DNA of 64,000 nucleotides from Cenococcum geophilum 1.58 (taxonomy: Eukaryota > Ascomycota > Dothideomycetes > Gloniales > Gloniaceae): NCBI GenBank assembly GCA_001692895.1, contig KV748179.1:4043222-4107221 (forward strand), in the 5' to 3' direction. This document shows, one piece after another, positions 24,370 through 36,559 of this stretch. The notes beneath the pieces are model-generated. The model was not told the origin of the DNA. It saw nothing but the letters and a program-made list of their open reading frames with translations, and did not search any database. Each line of letters starts with the position of its first letter. The stretch's first letter is position 1. The translations under genes were made by a program, and so were the position numbers.

Positions 24370-26504
24370 CACCTTTACCACACATGCAACCTTACCAAAA
24401 GGTAGCGCCACACTCCAAAACTTACGCATACCCATCTTACCATCAAAAACAATCGATTTTCTAACTTTCAAGACCTAATTCCTACTGCCTAGCGAGCTAG
24501 AGGTGGATTTATTTGTCGTTTTACCCCCTTTTCCCAACAGAAAATTTTCTCTAAGGGTGGCCCTAGCTTATAAGCGAGGCACGGACAGGAACACCAAAAC
24601 TACTACCACTACCACTAATACCAAAACTACAAAATAGGGGCTAGTTTCTCTACTACCTCTTAGCCTAATCTCCCCAGAAATCTTCTAGTGGGATTAGTAA
24701 GGAGAAAAGGGTATAAGGATAGTAAAAACTAGGAAACCCCCCTTATAAGACACAAAATGCTAAGGCCCGGTAGGCCTAAAAAGAAACCTCCTATAGAAAT
24801 AAGTGATAATGAGTCTATATCTACATTCACTTTTTCTAGCCCTTCTCCTTCTCCTGGCCTATTTGGGACAGGAGAAAAAAGAGGACATCCTTAGTNTTNT
24901 ACTNAAAAAGAAAACNAAAAACCTGTAAAAAAGACAACTAAACTNATGACTTTNACGGCTGGTATACCTAGTATATCTTTCTCTCCCCTTTCTCCAGAAT
25001 AACACCTACAAAAGGCTTTAGATAGCCTAACCCAGGCCTATAAAGGGCTAAAAGAAGAAGAAGAAGAAGAAGAAGAAGAAGAAGAAGACAAAAAGGAATA
25101 AGTTAAACAGCTAGAGGACTATACACGTAGTATCCTAGCAGGAGAAAACCCCTTTATAAAAGGAAAAGAAAAAGAAAAGATAAAAGATGTCCTAAAAGGA
25201 CTAGTCGAAGAAGTAAGAGCTCTCCGTAAGGAGGTAGCCCCTACTAAAGAAACCTACGCAGAGAGGCTAAAGAAGGACCTCCCTACTTCGTCCTCTCTAC
25301 CCTCTTCGTTACTACCATTTCCTACTCCTTCTACTTCTACTAGAAGTAAGAAAAAGCAGCTATAAGAAAAAAAGCTAGTCCTAATTACAGACCAAAAGGA
25401 CCAACCTCTAGATACCTTCTCTATACGAAACAAAGTCAATTAACTATTTACATTAAAACTGCAAGTAGAAAAACCTATTTTAGCATCCATAGCTAGAACT
25501 AAGGGAAAACAAAATATCCTCCTTACGACTACGGAAGAGTATAATGCGGATTTCCTAGTTAAATATAAGGAAATCTGGCATAACTGCTTTACCTTTTAAA
25601 GAGAACAAAAACTAGAACTATNGGTTCAAATTATAGCCCATNGGGTTCCTACCCTACCTTTTCTAGGAGAAGGAGGCTCTAAGCTTCTAAAAGAAGAAAT
25701 TAAGACCTTTAATCCTATAAGGATATAAGGACTACCTAGATGGATCTCATCTAGTATAAAAAGATACGATCTACAGACCAGATTTAACTCTATAGTTTTT
25801 ACTATAGAGAACGAAGAAAAAAGACAAAAAATCCTTAAGCAAAAAGAGATATCAATTGCAGGTATAGCTACTAAGGTAGTAAAATACCTTAAAGTCTCTC
25901 CTACTACGCAGTATACGAGCTGCCAAAAATTTGGCCATATAGGAGACAGGTGCTCTACTAGGGCCTACAGATACTGTGCAGCTATATATTTATCTAAAGA
26001 CCATTCCTGTTCTACCTGTATAATAACAGGCAGGCCTTACCAGCATACCACCCCTCTTTGCATTAATTGTAAAGAAAAACACTTTGCTAATAGTAAAGAC
26101 TGCGAGACTCTTAAAGCTGCTAAACTAGTACGCGGAGAAGATTCTATGGAAGAATAAAACAGATAGGATTCTAGAAGGGGGTAACTCCTACTAGGCTCTT
26201 AAAATGATATTAGAGAGCAAAAGGATAAAAATAAATTGCAAAAGGACAGGGACAGGGGTTAGGATTTCTTATAGTTTTTCTTACCATTTTCTCATTCCCT
26301 AGTAGTTGTAGTATCTTAGTATTTTACTAGGAAACTATAAACTCCTAATTTAGGGGTTTATAAACTACTAGGACATAGCTACTAGTGCATATTAAGCTGC
26401 CTAGAAAGGATTTATGTATATAGAACTATAGCGCCATAGCCTAAGGCTGCATGCGTAGTATTGTACGTAGTATAATACAATGGATATAAAAAATAAAAAT
26501 AAAA
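24370..26504 (+). mobile_element. ORF1-only Tad1-like LINE (half-LINE), nested in A2
   Basis: It is bounded by a 9-bp TSD AACAATCCT (24361-24369, 26505-26513) and ends in an A-rich tail. It has a 5' UTR (24370-24756), ORF1 (24757-26157) and a 3' UTR (about 26160-26490). No endonuclease-RT ORF lies between them: ORF1 is followed at once by GGATTCTAGAAGG and the 3' region that, in the copy at 7841-9090, follows ORF2. The copy at 56773-58921 has the same structure and junction. So this is a shared internal-deletion form, comparable in layout to mammalian HAL1, and would need RT supplied in trans. Confidence 0.85.
24757..26157 (+). pseudogene. LINE ORF1: gag-like protein with zinc knuckles
   Basis: Start ATG at 24757 (MLRPGRPKKKPPIEISDNES), stop TAA at 26155-26157, 467 codons with the frame kept overall. 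Visible parts: a basic Pro-rich N-terminus, an acidic Glu/Lys coiled stretch (GAA repeats at about 25055-25090), a Ser/Thr-rich linker (about 25285-25345), and a C-terminal array of CCHC-type knuckles from about 25915 (CQKFGHIGDRC, then CINCKEKHFANSKDC). Such proteins bind element RNA. In-frame TAA/TAG codons replace expected Gln/Trp, and the first knuckle has lost one Cys (Tyr in its place). About eight N bases lie at 24896-24954, 25622 and 25643. Confidence 0.85.
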
Positions 26505-26513
26505 AACAATCCT

Positions 26514-28150
26514 AAAAGCACGAAATTTGGCCTTAGGTATACTACCTATAATAAAGCTAACTATACCTTAGCTCTATACCACAGAACTAGAGTTACCTTC
26601 TAAAATTAATAAGCTTATTACTACGGTATATAATACCTCTATTAACTTATTACCGTAAAGACCGCTAGCGCCTATATACTACCTACTAACCTCTAAAGCT
26701 TAGGCTAGATTAATATAGTAGCCTTAAAGGTAAAAGAGAATAGGCTCTATTATAGAGGTCACTTATTTATCCCTAACTTAGAAAATTTATAACGGCAATT
26801 AATCTAAATGGCCTATAACCTCTAATTAAGCGGCTACCTAGGTAGGGGAGGAACCTATAAGCTTTTTAGCCGATACTACTTCTGGTTAAAAATAATAAAC
26901 TTAGTTAAACACTTTATAGGCGCCTACTATAGTTATAAGCGCGCTAAGGCCTTTAATATAAAGTACTAAGGACTACTACACCCTCTATTAGTACCTATAT
27001 AACGATAGGCAGATATTACTATAGATTTTATTATTAACCTACTACCCTATAAACGACACGGCCGTACCTATAAAAACATCCTTATAATAATATACTAACT
27101 TATAAAAGAGCGCCACTACGTCCTAACTAAAGGTGTAGCCGTTAGCGACGTTACTAACGCCTTCCTTCGCGAAGTTTACTAACTATATAGGTTACCTAAC
27201 TTAATTACGTCCAACTAAGGTATATAATTTAACTCTAATATATAGAGACGAATCTGCTAACGCCTTAGCATCTCCGTTAAGATATCTATATCCTTTTATT
27301 ATAAAACTACTAGGTAACTAAAAAATGCTAACACTAGTATAAAAGCATACCTATAACAGGTAGTCGCCTATAGTTAAGATAACTAGGTAGATTACCTCCT
27401 ACTAGGTAAATTCGTAGCGAATAACTACGTCTTAACCACTATAGGACTTACCCCGTTCTTCGCAAATAAGGGTTATTACCCCCAATCCAGTATAGAGCCA
27501 CTAGAACCTATTAATAAAAAACTACTATATAGAAAACGCCTTAAAATACTACTTACTAACCAGCATATGAACTATATAAAAAATCTACTTAACTACTATA
27601 AGGGAGAAATAGCCTGGGCTTAAGTAAAGTAAGCCTACTTCGCTAACTATTATAAAACGCCACTACCGGAGATGCGTATTAGTAACTAGGTATAGCTAGA
27701 TATATATAATATCTCTACGCAGAGGCCTATAAAATCACTTAATTATAAAAACCTTAGCCCCTATTTAATTAAATAAGTTATTAATAGGGGAGCTGTATAT
27801 AAGCTAGAACTCCCGCCTACCCTAGCCACCTATAGGATATGGCCTATATTTTATCTATAGCTACTATACCTCTATTAGCCTAACCCCTTACCAGGGCAAA
27901 TATAGCTTAAACCCCTACTAGTACTAATCTGAGACGAAAATAAAGACGAAAACTACGAGGAGTGGACCGTTAAATAAATTATTAACTTTAAATACTTTAG
28001 CAAAGGCAGAGGACGACGGCTTTATTACAAAGCTATATATATAGGATTTAATATAAATTAGCCAAAATAGCAACTATAGGAAGACTTTAAAAATACAAAA
28101 GATTTAATTAGTAACTTTTACTATGTAAACCTATAGAAACTGGGCCTAAG
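26514..28150 (+). pseudogene. A2 pol, third segment (integrase, chromodomain-like module)
   Basis: Integrase zinc-binding and DDE core (about 26780-27640), GPY/F-like stretch (about 27690-27850) and chromodomain-like module (about 27930-28140), collinear with A1 4100-5770. Broken. Confidence 0.85.
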
Positions 28151-28296
28151 CAAAGATTTTATACCTAATTCTTTATAGGAGCCCTTATAGAGCTAAACAG
28201 TTATATATTACCACGTAAGGGTAAATTACTATTAGATTACCGTTAGATTGCGGTAAAGTATAATTATGTAATTAGAATATTGTTAAGATGTCTAGG

Positions 28297-28319
28297 AACT
28301 TTAACCAGCGGTTAAAGTT
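28297..28319 (+). promoter_or_regulatory. Palindrome upstream of the 3' LTR of A2
   Basis: AACTTTAACC, one changed position, a central G, then CGGTTAAAGTT, followed by ATCTAATTAGTTGGAT. It lies 166 bp before the LTR, as in A1. It stays nearly intact in a heavily mutated element. Confidence 0.6.
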
Positions 28320-28484
28320 ATCTAATTAGTTGGATTTTTAGATGCTAAGCCTTATTATATAACGTTGTTTTAAACCTTTAATAATACCCCCCTTTTCTTC
28401 TTCTCTATACCTTAAGTGTCCCTTTTATATATATATAGTAACTATAGCGTCGCCAAAGCTCCGCCTTTATAGGAGGGGGGGTAG

Positions 28485-28677
28485 TATTACGGAACCCTAC
28501 CGTAGGGGCCTCTATAGGAGAGCCCCGTACTCTCGCATATACCTCGTGTATAGCTTATGTCAGCTACGCGTAGGTATATTACCTCCTTATGCCCTTAACC
28601 CTTACGATTGATTATATAACGTCTTATAGACTCCTTAAATATATACGCTCTATAGCTACTACCCACGTTCTGTAATA
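28485..28677 (+). repeat. 3' LTR of chromovirus A2
   Basis: 193 bp, beginning TATTACGGAACC (RIP form of TGTTACGG) and ending TTCTGTAATA, followed by the TSD AAGAG. A purine tract GGAGGGGGGGTAG precedes it. Confidence 0.95.
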
Positions 28678-28682
28678 AAGAG

Positions 28683-29456
28683 CCTTATAGCAGCTTTCTA
28701 ATATCTATTTTAAAGATAATTAGTTTAGGGCTTTTAATTTTCTAACCTTAACCTTAGGGAAGCTCTAGCTATAAAGGTAGTATTAGTACTAATAGCTAGT
28801 ATAGATTTCCCTATAAGGCTTAAGTCTTAAATTAGTAGTTAAGTTAGGTTACCTAAAAGGGTAAGCCTACTTAAGTTATAAATAGTTTTTATACTACTAC
28901 TTTACTAATTATAGGCCGGTAGTCTTCTAGGAGGATTCCGGTTAGTTCCCTAGTTAAATATATTAATATATTCCTCTAGTATTTTTAGCTTAAGAAAAGA
29001 TTTTAAAGTTACTTTTAGTGCTTAATCTTCTAATTAGCCTAAGTAGGGCTAAAGGGGTTCCAGCTACTTTTTAGTAGTATTATAGCCGTTATAAAGGGTG
29101 TCTGTATTTTTTTTACAGTAACTATAAGTATATAAGAGTCTTTAAGCTCCTAGTATATTTAGGTATTAGGGCTTATTTAACGATCTTACCTAGAGGTTTA
29201 TATTATTATAATCTCTTATTATTAAAGGGACCTTTTTACCTTATCGTAACGGCTTTCTATAAGGTGTCCGTAAAGTTTCTATTTAGGTTATTATAAGATT
29301 TTTAAGGGAGGATAATAGATATAAATAAAAGATATAAATTAATAATCCAGTCCTTAAGCTAGCTGCCCTTCTAAATAAAGTAGAAAGGATTTAAATATAA
29401 GGGCACTTTATAGATAGGAGGCTATAAGGATACAATTATAGAATAGAATAGATTAG
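28683..29456 (-). other. Decayed base sequence between A2 and D, possible gypsy fragment
   Basis: This continues 11393-11968. On the minus strand about 28960-28880 reads like the stretch just before gypsy RT (an E-Y....F start, then RRLP.YN), but the surrounding context is too decayed to confirm. No intact gene. It ends in TAAAA, the target site of D (29457-29461). Confidence 0.35.
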
Positions 29457-29461
29457 TAAAA

Positions 29462-29880
29462 TGTTACGGACCTTATATTAGTAGTAGTGCGACTACTAAG
29501 GAAGGATATAAATAGGTTGGTTAAGATAGTATAGAAGGCGCTAAAACCAATTAAGCTATGGGATAAGGGGTAGCCGAGTTATATAATTAGTTACGTTATA
29601 AGTTTAGAATATAGGAATGTAAGAATATAGGAACGCGATATACTAACGTACTAACGTACCGACGTACTAAACCCTTTACTATAGGGAGGAGTTATATATT
29701 TAAGGACATACGGTCTCTATAGATAGTTTCTCTTCTTTATAGTAAATCTCAGAGTATAATTAAAGTTAATTTATTAGGTAACCACTCCACTAATTATATA
29801 TACGTTGTTAACTATTCTATACCTATATACCTAGCCTATTAACAAGTCTACCGTAATATTTCTTATAAAGCTTTATTATA
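29462..29880 (+). repeat. 5' LTR of chromovirus D
   Basis: 419 bp, beginning TGTTACGGACCT and ending GCTTTATTATA. It is homologous to 53380-53798, and the B LTRs share its 3' half. Confidence 0.95.
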
Positions 29881-29909
29881 TATTTACTACTAAGGTTACG
29901 GTAAAGGAA

Positions 29910-30965
29910 GTTAAATAATATACTACAAAAAGCAGCAGCTATAACGGCGTCTATAGCGGCGACTACCTTAGGATTAAGTAATAATACTAGTATAGTAGAT
30001 ACTAACTCGCAACTAGTTACTATTAGATAGTCATAGGAAATAGTTAATTAATTAACAGATAATAATAGGATATTTAAAGAAAGGATTAATAGGATCGGAG
30101 TAGCTAAGGTTAAGTTACCCTTAATTAAGCGATTCTTAGGGGAGAAGTTAAAACTTAAGGGATTCCTTACGTAAATGCACTTTAAGGTTATATAGGAAGG
30201 AGTTAAACTAGGAATACCTATGGATTAAGTCACTTATATAGGATTGTTCTTAACGGGAAGGGCACTTAAGTAGTTTAAACCTTATAGAGGTATAAGAGCA
30301 CGGCATAACGACTACTAACTAGGAGGTATAGTATATATTCTTAAATTAGAGCGGGTTTATAGAACGCTTAACGCAAATATTTAGAGACCTAAAAGTAACC
30401 ACTATAGTAGAAAGAAAGCTTTAAAACCTAGTATAAAGAACTTTAGCAATTAAATACATAATGTAGTTTTAAATATTAGTAATATAGGTTAAATAAAATA
30501 ATAAAGCGCTTATAGTATAGTATAAACAGGGACTTAAAGTAAAAGTCTAGGATATAATTATCCTAATAGAAGATACGGATACTCTTAGGGATTTAATTAA
30601 TTAAGCAATTAAGATTAATAATAGGATCTACTAAAGAGAGTAGACTAAGAAGGGTTAGGATAGAGTTCTATAGTTATATAAGGTGTAGGGTATATAGCGA
30701 TAAAGTTAAAGTTAGAAATTATAGTATAGCGCAGAGCTAATAGACCTAAGTAGTACTAAAGAAAATAAGAAATAAAATAAATAACTATAGAAACCTAGAG
30801 AATAAGGATTAAGTAATTAAAGGTCTAAAGAGTAGAGGCTAAACTAGGGATCTTAGTAATAGAAGACGTTTAGGCGGACTCTATAGTAAGAAAAATAGTT
30901 TAAAGAAGGGGCTTATATAAATTATGGAAAATAGGGTTACTATATTAAAGACTATAAAAGTAGTT
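29910..30965 (+). pseudogene. D gag, first segment
   Basis: It is collinear with B gag (15521-16570): Ala/Thr-rich start, then the capsid-like stretch and the beginning of the nucleocapsid knuckle region, cut by C at the AGAGT target (30966-30970). Broken. Confidence 0.85.
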
Positions 30966-30970
30966 AGAGT

Positions 30971-31180
30971 TGTTACGGCTTATATAAATGCCTCTAAACC
31001 AAAGCTTGTAGAATGCTGTATTACGAAGATACTAAGCTAAAGAGAAGGAAAAGGGGTTGCTAAGACCGATGTAAACACATATATAGGGTAAGCCGCTAAG
31101 GCGCTAGCTTTAGGCGGGCTAATTATAGGTCGGCAGAATATGGTAAAATTTGGCAGGTAACGTGCGATAGCGCCATTATA
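30971..31180 (-). repeat. 3' LTR (element sense) of chromovirus C
   Basis: 210 bp between the AGAGT target and the purine tract; + strand reads TGTTACGGCTTA...GCCATTATA. It holds GGCAGAATATGG-type motifs (31131-31165) that recur as an array in the nested YR element. Confidence 0.93.
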
Positions 31181-31397
31181 TTACCCCCCTCTTTAAAAGA
31201 AAGCCTGCCCTTAGGCTTAGTTATAAATAGGGTAGTATTAAGCTTATAAACGTAGAATTATAAAATATAAGATAAGGAGATAAAGGGGATATAAGTGCGT
31301 CCGGACTAAGTATAAAAGGCAATTATAGGCTAAGTAGAAGCACTAGGCTAGAAAGAGTAGCCGCTAAAAGTCTTAGCGCGGATCTAACTAATTAGAT

Positions 31398-31420
31398 AAC
31401 TTTAACCGGCGGTTAAAGTT
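31398..31420 (-). promoter_or_regulatory. Perfect 23-bp palindrome upstream of the 3' LTR of C
   Basis: Arms AACTTTAACCG and CGGTTAAAGTT flank a single central base, 11 of 11 pairs matching. In element sense it is followed by ATCTAATTAGTTAGAT, the same tail as in A1 and A2, and lies 218 bp before the 3' LTR. A and C differ in LTR and coding sequence, so this block of about 40 bp is conserved or was exchanged. Confidence 0.7.
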
Positions 31421-31499
31421 TCTAAATATCTGAAATTTTATAGTACTAGTAGAAAACGGTAGAATATAGTAGAATTTGGCAGATAGCTGTATTAGGGCT

Positions 31500-33605
31500 T
31501 TAGGGCGTTCTTGTCCCTATACTCTTCCAGTAACTTATTATCTTTATTATACTAATATTCTATCTACTTATCTAGGTACTTTAGGGGTCTAGGTATATTA
31601 GGGTATTAATTATAGAACTTTTTAAGCTTCTAGGGATAGCCTATAAAGTTCTATATAGGGTACTAGGTTAGGTCCGGGTTATAGCCCTTTTATTAAATAT
31701 AGTATTTTAATATTCACTATACTATCTTATAGGCTAGTATTTTATTAACTTCTTATTTATTATCGCCGTTTACTTAAATTAATAGGGGAGGCTTATTCTT
31801 TTATCCGGGCAATAGGTTATTTATAGCCTTTTATAGCTTATCTAGTAAGAAGATAGAGTACACCCTAATTAAGTCTGGGAGCCTTATCTTATATAAGTTG
31901 CCTATCTTTTTAAGGACCTTATACGGCTATACCATTTAGTAGTCTAGCTTATGTCTGGGTCGTTCAGTTTTTTAATTCTTTATTATAACGTAGACTATAT
32001 CGCTAGGGGTAAAGTTAGGCTCTTAACGGTGTTTATTTACCTACTATTTTATTAATCTTTAGGCTTTTTCTAGGTTTTTACGGATTACCGTCTAGGCTTC
32101 CTCTAAGCGTTTGGCGTACTATTGGGCCTTACTATATAATAGCTTTTCTCGTATAGTTTGGGGTCCCTTTAGCCTTTTTTAGTTAAAGCTTATGTGGGAT
32201 AAGTATCCTATTTCTAGCTGAATTGGGGCGAACCTTATAGAGTTATAGGGTAGAGTTACCTAGGTATAGTCTATCAAGGGTAGTAGTTTAGACCAGTTAT
32301 TCTAAAAGTAGTTAATAAAGGGTCTAAGCCTCTAGTCTAGGTACTAATTTACAATCTCTATCTAACCGTCTATTTGGGGGTAGTAAGCTATAAAAAGCTT
32401 TAGCTTAATGCCTAGAATTTAGATAATCTTATTCTAGAAAGCTAATATAAACTATAGCCTATAATTAGATATAATAGTATCTAATAGTCCGTAAATTTGG
32501 TAGACGTAGTAGACGTATAGCTAGGCTGCCTCTTTAGTATTAATATTTTTATAACAGGGAATTAAGAACGGGCGTTTACTAAAGCGGTTAACTATAACTA
32601 TAACTATATTATATCCGTCACGGTCTATAGGTAGTTTATAAAAGTCTATAAAGATATACTGCTAAGGGCGCTCTAGTATTAGGAGTGGTTTAAGTAGTCC
32701 TAGGGTTTTATCTTATAGGGTTATAGCTCTCTAGCAGTCCTTATAGTTCCGTATATATTAATTAATACCCATAACTATTCTTAGCTAGTAGTAGCGGCAG
32801 TTAATAATTTTACGGGTCTTATTCTTACCGGGGTATACTATAGAGACTTAGTAATAGGCTTCGCGGATTAGTTCTGTCTATAGATTATTAATGTTAGGGA
32901 CTATAAGCCGCTCCTAGTATAGGAGCAATCCTTCCTCCATTTTAAAATCGGGGTCTCCTTTTACGGCTTAATCGCGAAGGGCCCTTAGGGCGTTAGTTGT
33001 GCGGTTTATAGTTAAGAGGCGGTTAATTAGCCCTATTAGTTTATCTAAAGACTTCTTTATTAGTGCTAGCTCGTTCTACTAGGAGTCTAGCTTCTTAAGA
33101 ATCCGCAGGTTAAGCTGTTTTAGATAGAGAAAGGCACGCGTTTAATATTGGGTCTTTAGCTTATTCTAGGATTCTACGTCTTATTCTCTTTGGGTTAAGG
33201 TATTAGCCTTAAAGTTTTACTTACTAGAGCGATATATAATTATAAAGAAGAATTAAGAGAGTATTTTAGCCTACTAGGCTTATTATCCTATAAGCTGCTT
33301 TATAATCTATATATATTTTAATCCGGAAGTTTATACCTTTAAGCTCTATACGCTATTAGGAGAGTAATTAAATAATAGCTAGTATTTCTTTATTGTGTAC
33401 TTTATAGTTATACTTATCTAAATCTATTATTTTTAAGAAAAAGGCAATAAGGTACTATTTACTGTCTAAATATAACTACGATAGGATTCCCGCTATAACC
33501 CTATTAAAAGTATCTATTTCTAGCATTAATTTAAGGTCTGAGCTATAGTAATAAAGAATTAGGGAAGAGATAAGCCGATCCTTTATCTCTTTAAAGGCCT
33601 TTATA
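31500..33605 (-). pseudogene. C pol, second segment (RNase H, integrase, chromodomain)
   Basis: Minus strand, reading leftward: RNase H about 33600-33050 (ends in the usual ...HDKELLAI-like region), integrase about 32990-31860 with the DDE core near 32640-32380, and a clear fungal-type chromodomain at about 31690-31510 (pattern YP..NF.....L..FY..YP). A fossil with many breaks. Confidence 0.88.
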
Positions 33606-33717
33606 TACTAGCGTCTATATATTACTTGGCAGCATCTACCTCAGCAACGCATAATGCTGAGACCTCCCGCAATATTCGCGAATATCGAACGCAGTCACTA
33701 TGTGGCTAATTCGCTTT
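33606..33717 (+). repeat. Split direct repeat A1 of the YR element
   Basis: Begins ATACTAGCGTCTATATATTA and ends near AATTCGCTTT. It recurs at about 38047-38161 in the same orientation. Within it lies an AATATTCGCGAATAT palindrome. Confidence 0.88.
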
Positions 33718-34149
33718 TAATATCGCTAAACTTATTAATATTTATTATACATTCATTATCTATTCGTTTAAGAATTATTTTATAACGCTATTACTGCTTA
33801 TAACTAATTGGGAGACTTATACGCATATATAATCCTAATAAGTAAACCCACCTAGACGACCTACCTTAACTATACCATCGTCTACAACTGCTACACCCTC
33901 CTCTACTAGTTCTATAATGCCGTCTAAGGCTAATATACGCGCTACTGCCGTAGAAGAGCGTGAAATTACTAAAGAGTAAAGGGAACAAGCCTAAGATAAA
34001 AGGGAGATTTAGAAGTATAAGGAAGAGCGTAAAGCCCGCCTAGTGGAGGAGGCTTACCAGTATAAATACCACCTAGCTTAAATGGCTTAATTATAGTTAG
34101 GCTTAGCCGCTTCGGCCTTATAGGCCATTATAACAGCTACTATAGCTAA

Positions 34150-34910
34150 TGTCCTTAGTAAGCCTCTTCCTTCTAGCGTAAAGTTGCTTAAACTCCGCCT
34201 TTCTGGCGTTATAAAAAGGGATTACCTAGACATTTTTAAGGGTACCTTTAATCTAGTAAACCTCGCCCGTCTTTAAGTCTATACTGCTTAAATTAAGATC
34301 GCCAACGAGACATGGATTAAGAATGGTACTCTAGTTATAAGGAAGGCAAAGGTAGATAGGAAGCTATTTATAGATAAAGGCGTCTAGTTTAAAGGTTTTA
34401 CTAACTACGTGGTTATTACTGGCACCCTCTATATATGCCCGCTGGATCTTATCGCTAGCATGCTTCTCTAGATAAATATAATTTGTACCTTATTAACCTA
34501 GTATATCTAAGTAGGTTATATACTTAACTTAGCACTTAACTATTATACCTTTATAATAACCAATGGCCAACTAAAGCCCGCTAATTGGCAAATGCCAGCC
34601 TAGTATATAGCGCTATACCTTATAATGTCTAGTGCTATCGGCTTCGCCGCCTTAAAGAGACCTAGGTTAGATACCTCCTATACCTCTAATACCTACTATA
34701 GGTTTAATAGCAGAGGCTGCGATAATATAGCTTATAAATACCCGTATAAGTGCTTAAAGTGTGGTAAAGATCACACTATATTATCTAAAGCTTGCGCCTA
34801 GGAATAGCAAGGTAAACCTTATAAAGTAGGGTCTAGCCTAATAATAATACCAACTTTAATTATACGCCTAGGACCTAGGCTTAATACGTTATTATTATTC
34901 TCTACCTTTA
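34150..34910 (+). pseudogene. gag-like region of the YR element
   Basis: A capsid-like stretch ending in a zinc knuckle at about 34750-34800 (CLKCGKDHTILSKAC). The upstream part from about 33890 includes a charged, Lys/Glu/Arg-rich coil (33955-34080). Broken. Confidence 0.65.
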
Positions 34911-35079
34911 TAGAGGCGAAGGCTCTCTACTACTCTCTATTACCCCTAAGGATCTTAGCGTGGCACTCCCTTCTATCTAACTACCTAGGTAATCTACTAG
35001 CTACCTTAGTAGGCATCCTAACCTATGGCTGCGAGATAGGAGCTAAGTCTATCCCTACCTTAAGATCTTATAGGAACTA

Positions 35080-36460
35080 TAATTCCTCTTAGAATAACGC
35101 CGACCTTATCTCTAAGAAGATAATATTAGACCTTAAAAAAGGACATATTAGAATCGCGATAGGGCCTATTATAGTCTTACCTTTTAGCCTAGTGCTAAAA
35201 TCGGATAAAGGATACCGCTAAATTTATAATCTCTCCTTTCTACTAGCATCTTTAGTTAATAACGTAATCCTAAAAGAATATAGAGCACTAGTATATACTA
35301 CAGTTACCGCTATTTAAGCCTATATTATTTCTATAGGTTATAGATATCTGCTGCTTAAAAGAGATATTAAAGACGCGTTTTATATAGTCCCCCTATTTTA
35401 TAAGGCAAGAATATTAATAGGCTTTTTCTAGGAAGGTGTCACCTACTAGAAATACTGCTTATCCTTTAGTCTTTAAACTACGCCGCTTATATTTAACCTC
35501 TTCGTAGAAGGCCTATACTAGATACTCTATTTATAACTACCTTATAAGGTAGAACACTACCTAGATAATTTTATCTTTATCCTTACTAACCCGAATAACT
35601 TAGCGGCTATTACCTAGACTTATATCTCTATTACTAACTCCCTAGGTATCCCTTAAAATAGCTCTAAAGATATAGTAGGAACTGTTATTAAAGTTTTAGG
35701 ATATACTATTAACACTATATAAATATAAACGCGATTATTACTATAGAAATAATTACGTGCTATTAAGAAAGTCACTACCGCACTTTAATACGGCTTATTA
35801 TTGTTTCTTTAAGCCTAGCAGCTTATAGGCTACCTCGCATAGTACGCCTATGTAATTAGACTCGGTTAATCTTACTCTAGATCCCTTTAAATCTTTATTA
35901 CTGCTTAGCTGGAGACTCTAGTAAATAAGTATAAACCTAGGCGATTTAGTACTAAGTTATGAAGTAACTTATATATCTGGCTTAACCTACTTACTATAAG
36001 TAATGGGGTATTATTCTTTAACGACGTTAAGCGTACCTATATTTATCTCTTTACTAACGCCTCTACTTAGTTTGGGTTTAGCGGCTTTTACTTTTTTAAG
36101 GAACTTAAATATAAGGATAATTGGTAGTAGTATATAGCTAACCTCCCTTAATCTTAGGCGTTTAGTATATTGCCTAAGCCCAGTTAATAAATAGACCATA
36201 TTAATCTAAAAGAGATGTATGCTATTACTTACGTATTTAATCTATGGTCTACTAACTAGCAGTATAGCGCGCTATCTATTCATACTAATAGTATAGTAGT
36301 TTACTAGGGTATTAAGAAGACTGTTATCTATGGCGTAGTAAACAAATCGCTCCGTAAGATTATGCTGGCTGCTATAGCTTATAATATTATAATATCCGCG
36401 AAGTGGATTTTAGGTAATTTAAATGGCTTAGCTAATATACTATCTTAATTCCAGGCCGCG
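35080..36460 (+). pseudogene. RT and RNase H of the YR element
   Basis: RT motifs run from about 35080 to 35650, with LLKRDIKDAF near 35355 and a core ending in a Y-L-D-x-F motif near 35560. That is the DIRS-group style, with the RT Asp preceded by a K-R/V-D-I-K-x-A-F motif. RNase H follows at about 35990-36460. A fossil; the minus frame at 36011-36199 is a shadow. Confidence 0.8.
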
Positions 36461-36559
36461 GCTATCCATTAGTTCTACCTATACTAGGCCCTTAATTTAT
36501 TACTACTAAAGCTAATAAGTTTTTAATAGGTGCCGTAAACCTAATAGACTACTTATAAC

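Larger units (their letters stand above)
11969..28677 (+). mobile_element. Ty3/gypsy chromovirus A2, complete in outline, nested
   Basis: Broken LTR element of the same family as A1. Both LTRs are present (193 bp each) and flanked by AAGAG at 11964-11968 and 28678-28682. The body is split by element B (15060-23274, in RT) and by an ORF1-only LINE (24370-26504, near the RNase H/integrase border). Without these insertions it would be about 6.3 kb. The LTR differences are mostly C/T and G/A, so RIP prevents a simple age estimate; it must predate B and the LINE. Many breaks. Confidence 0.95.
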
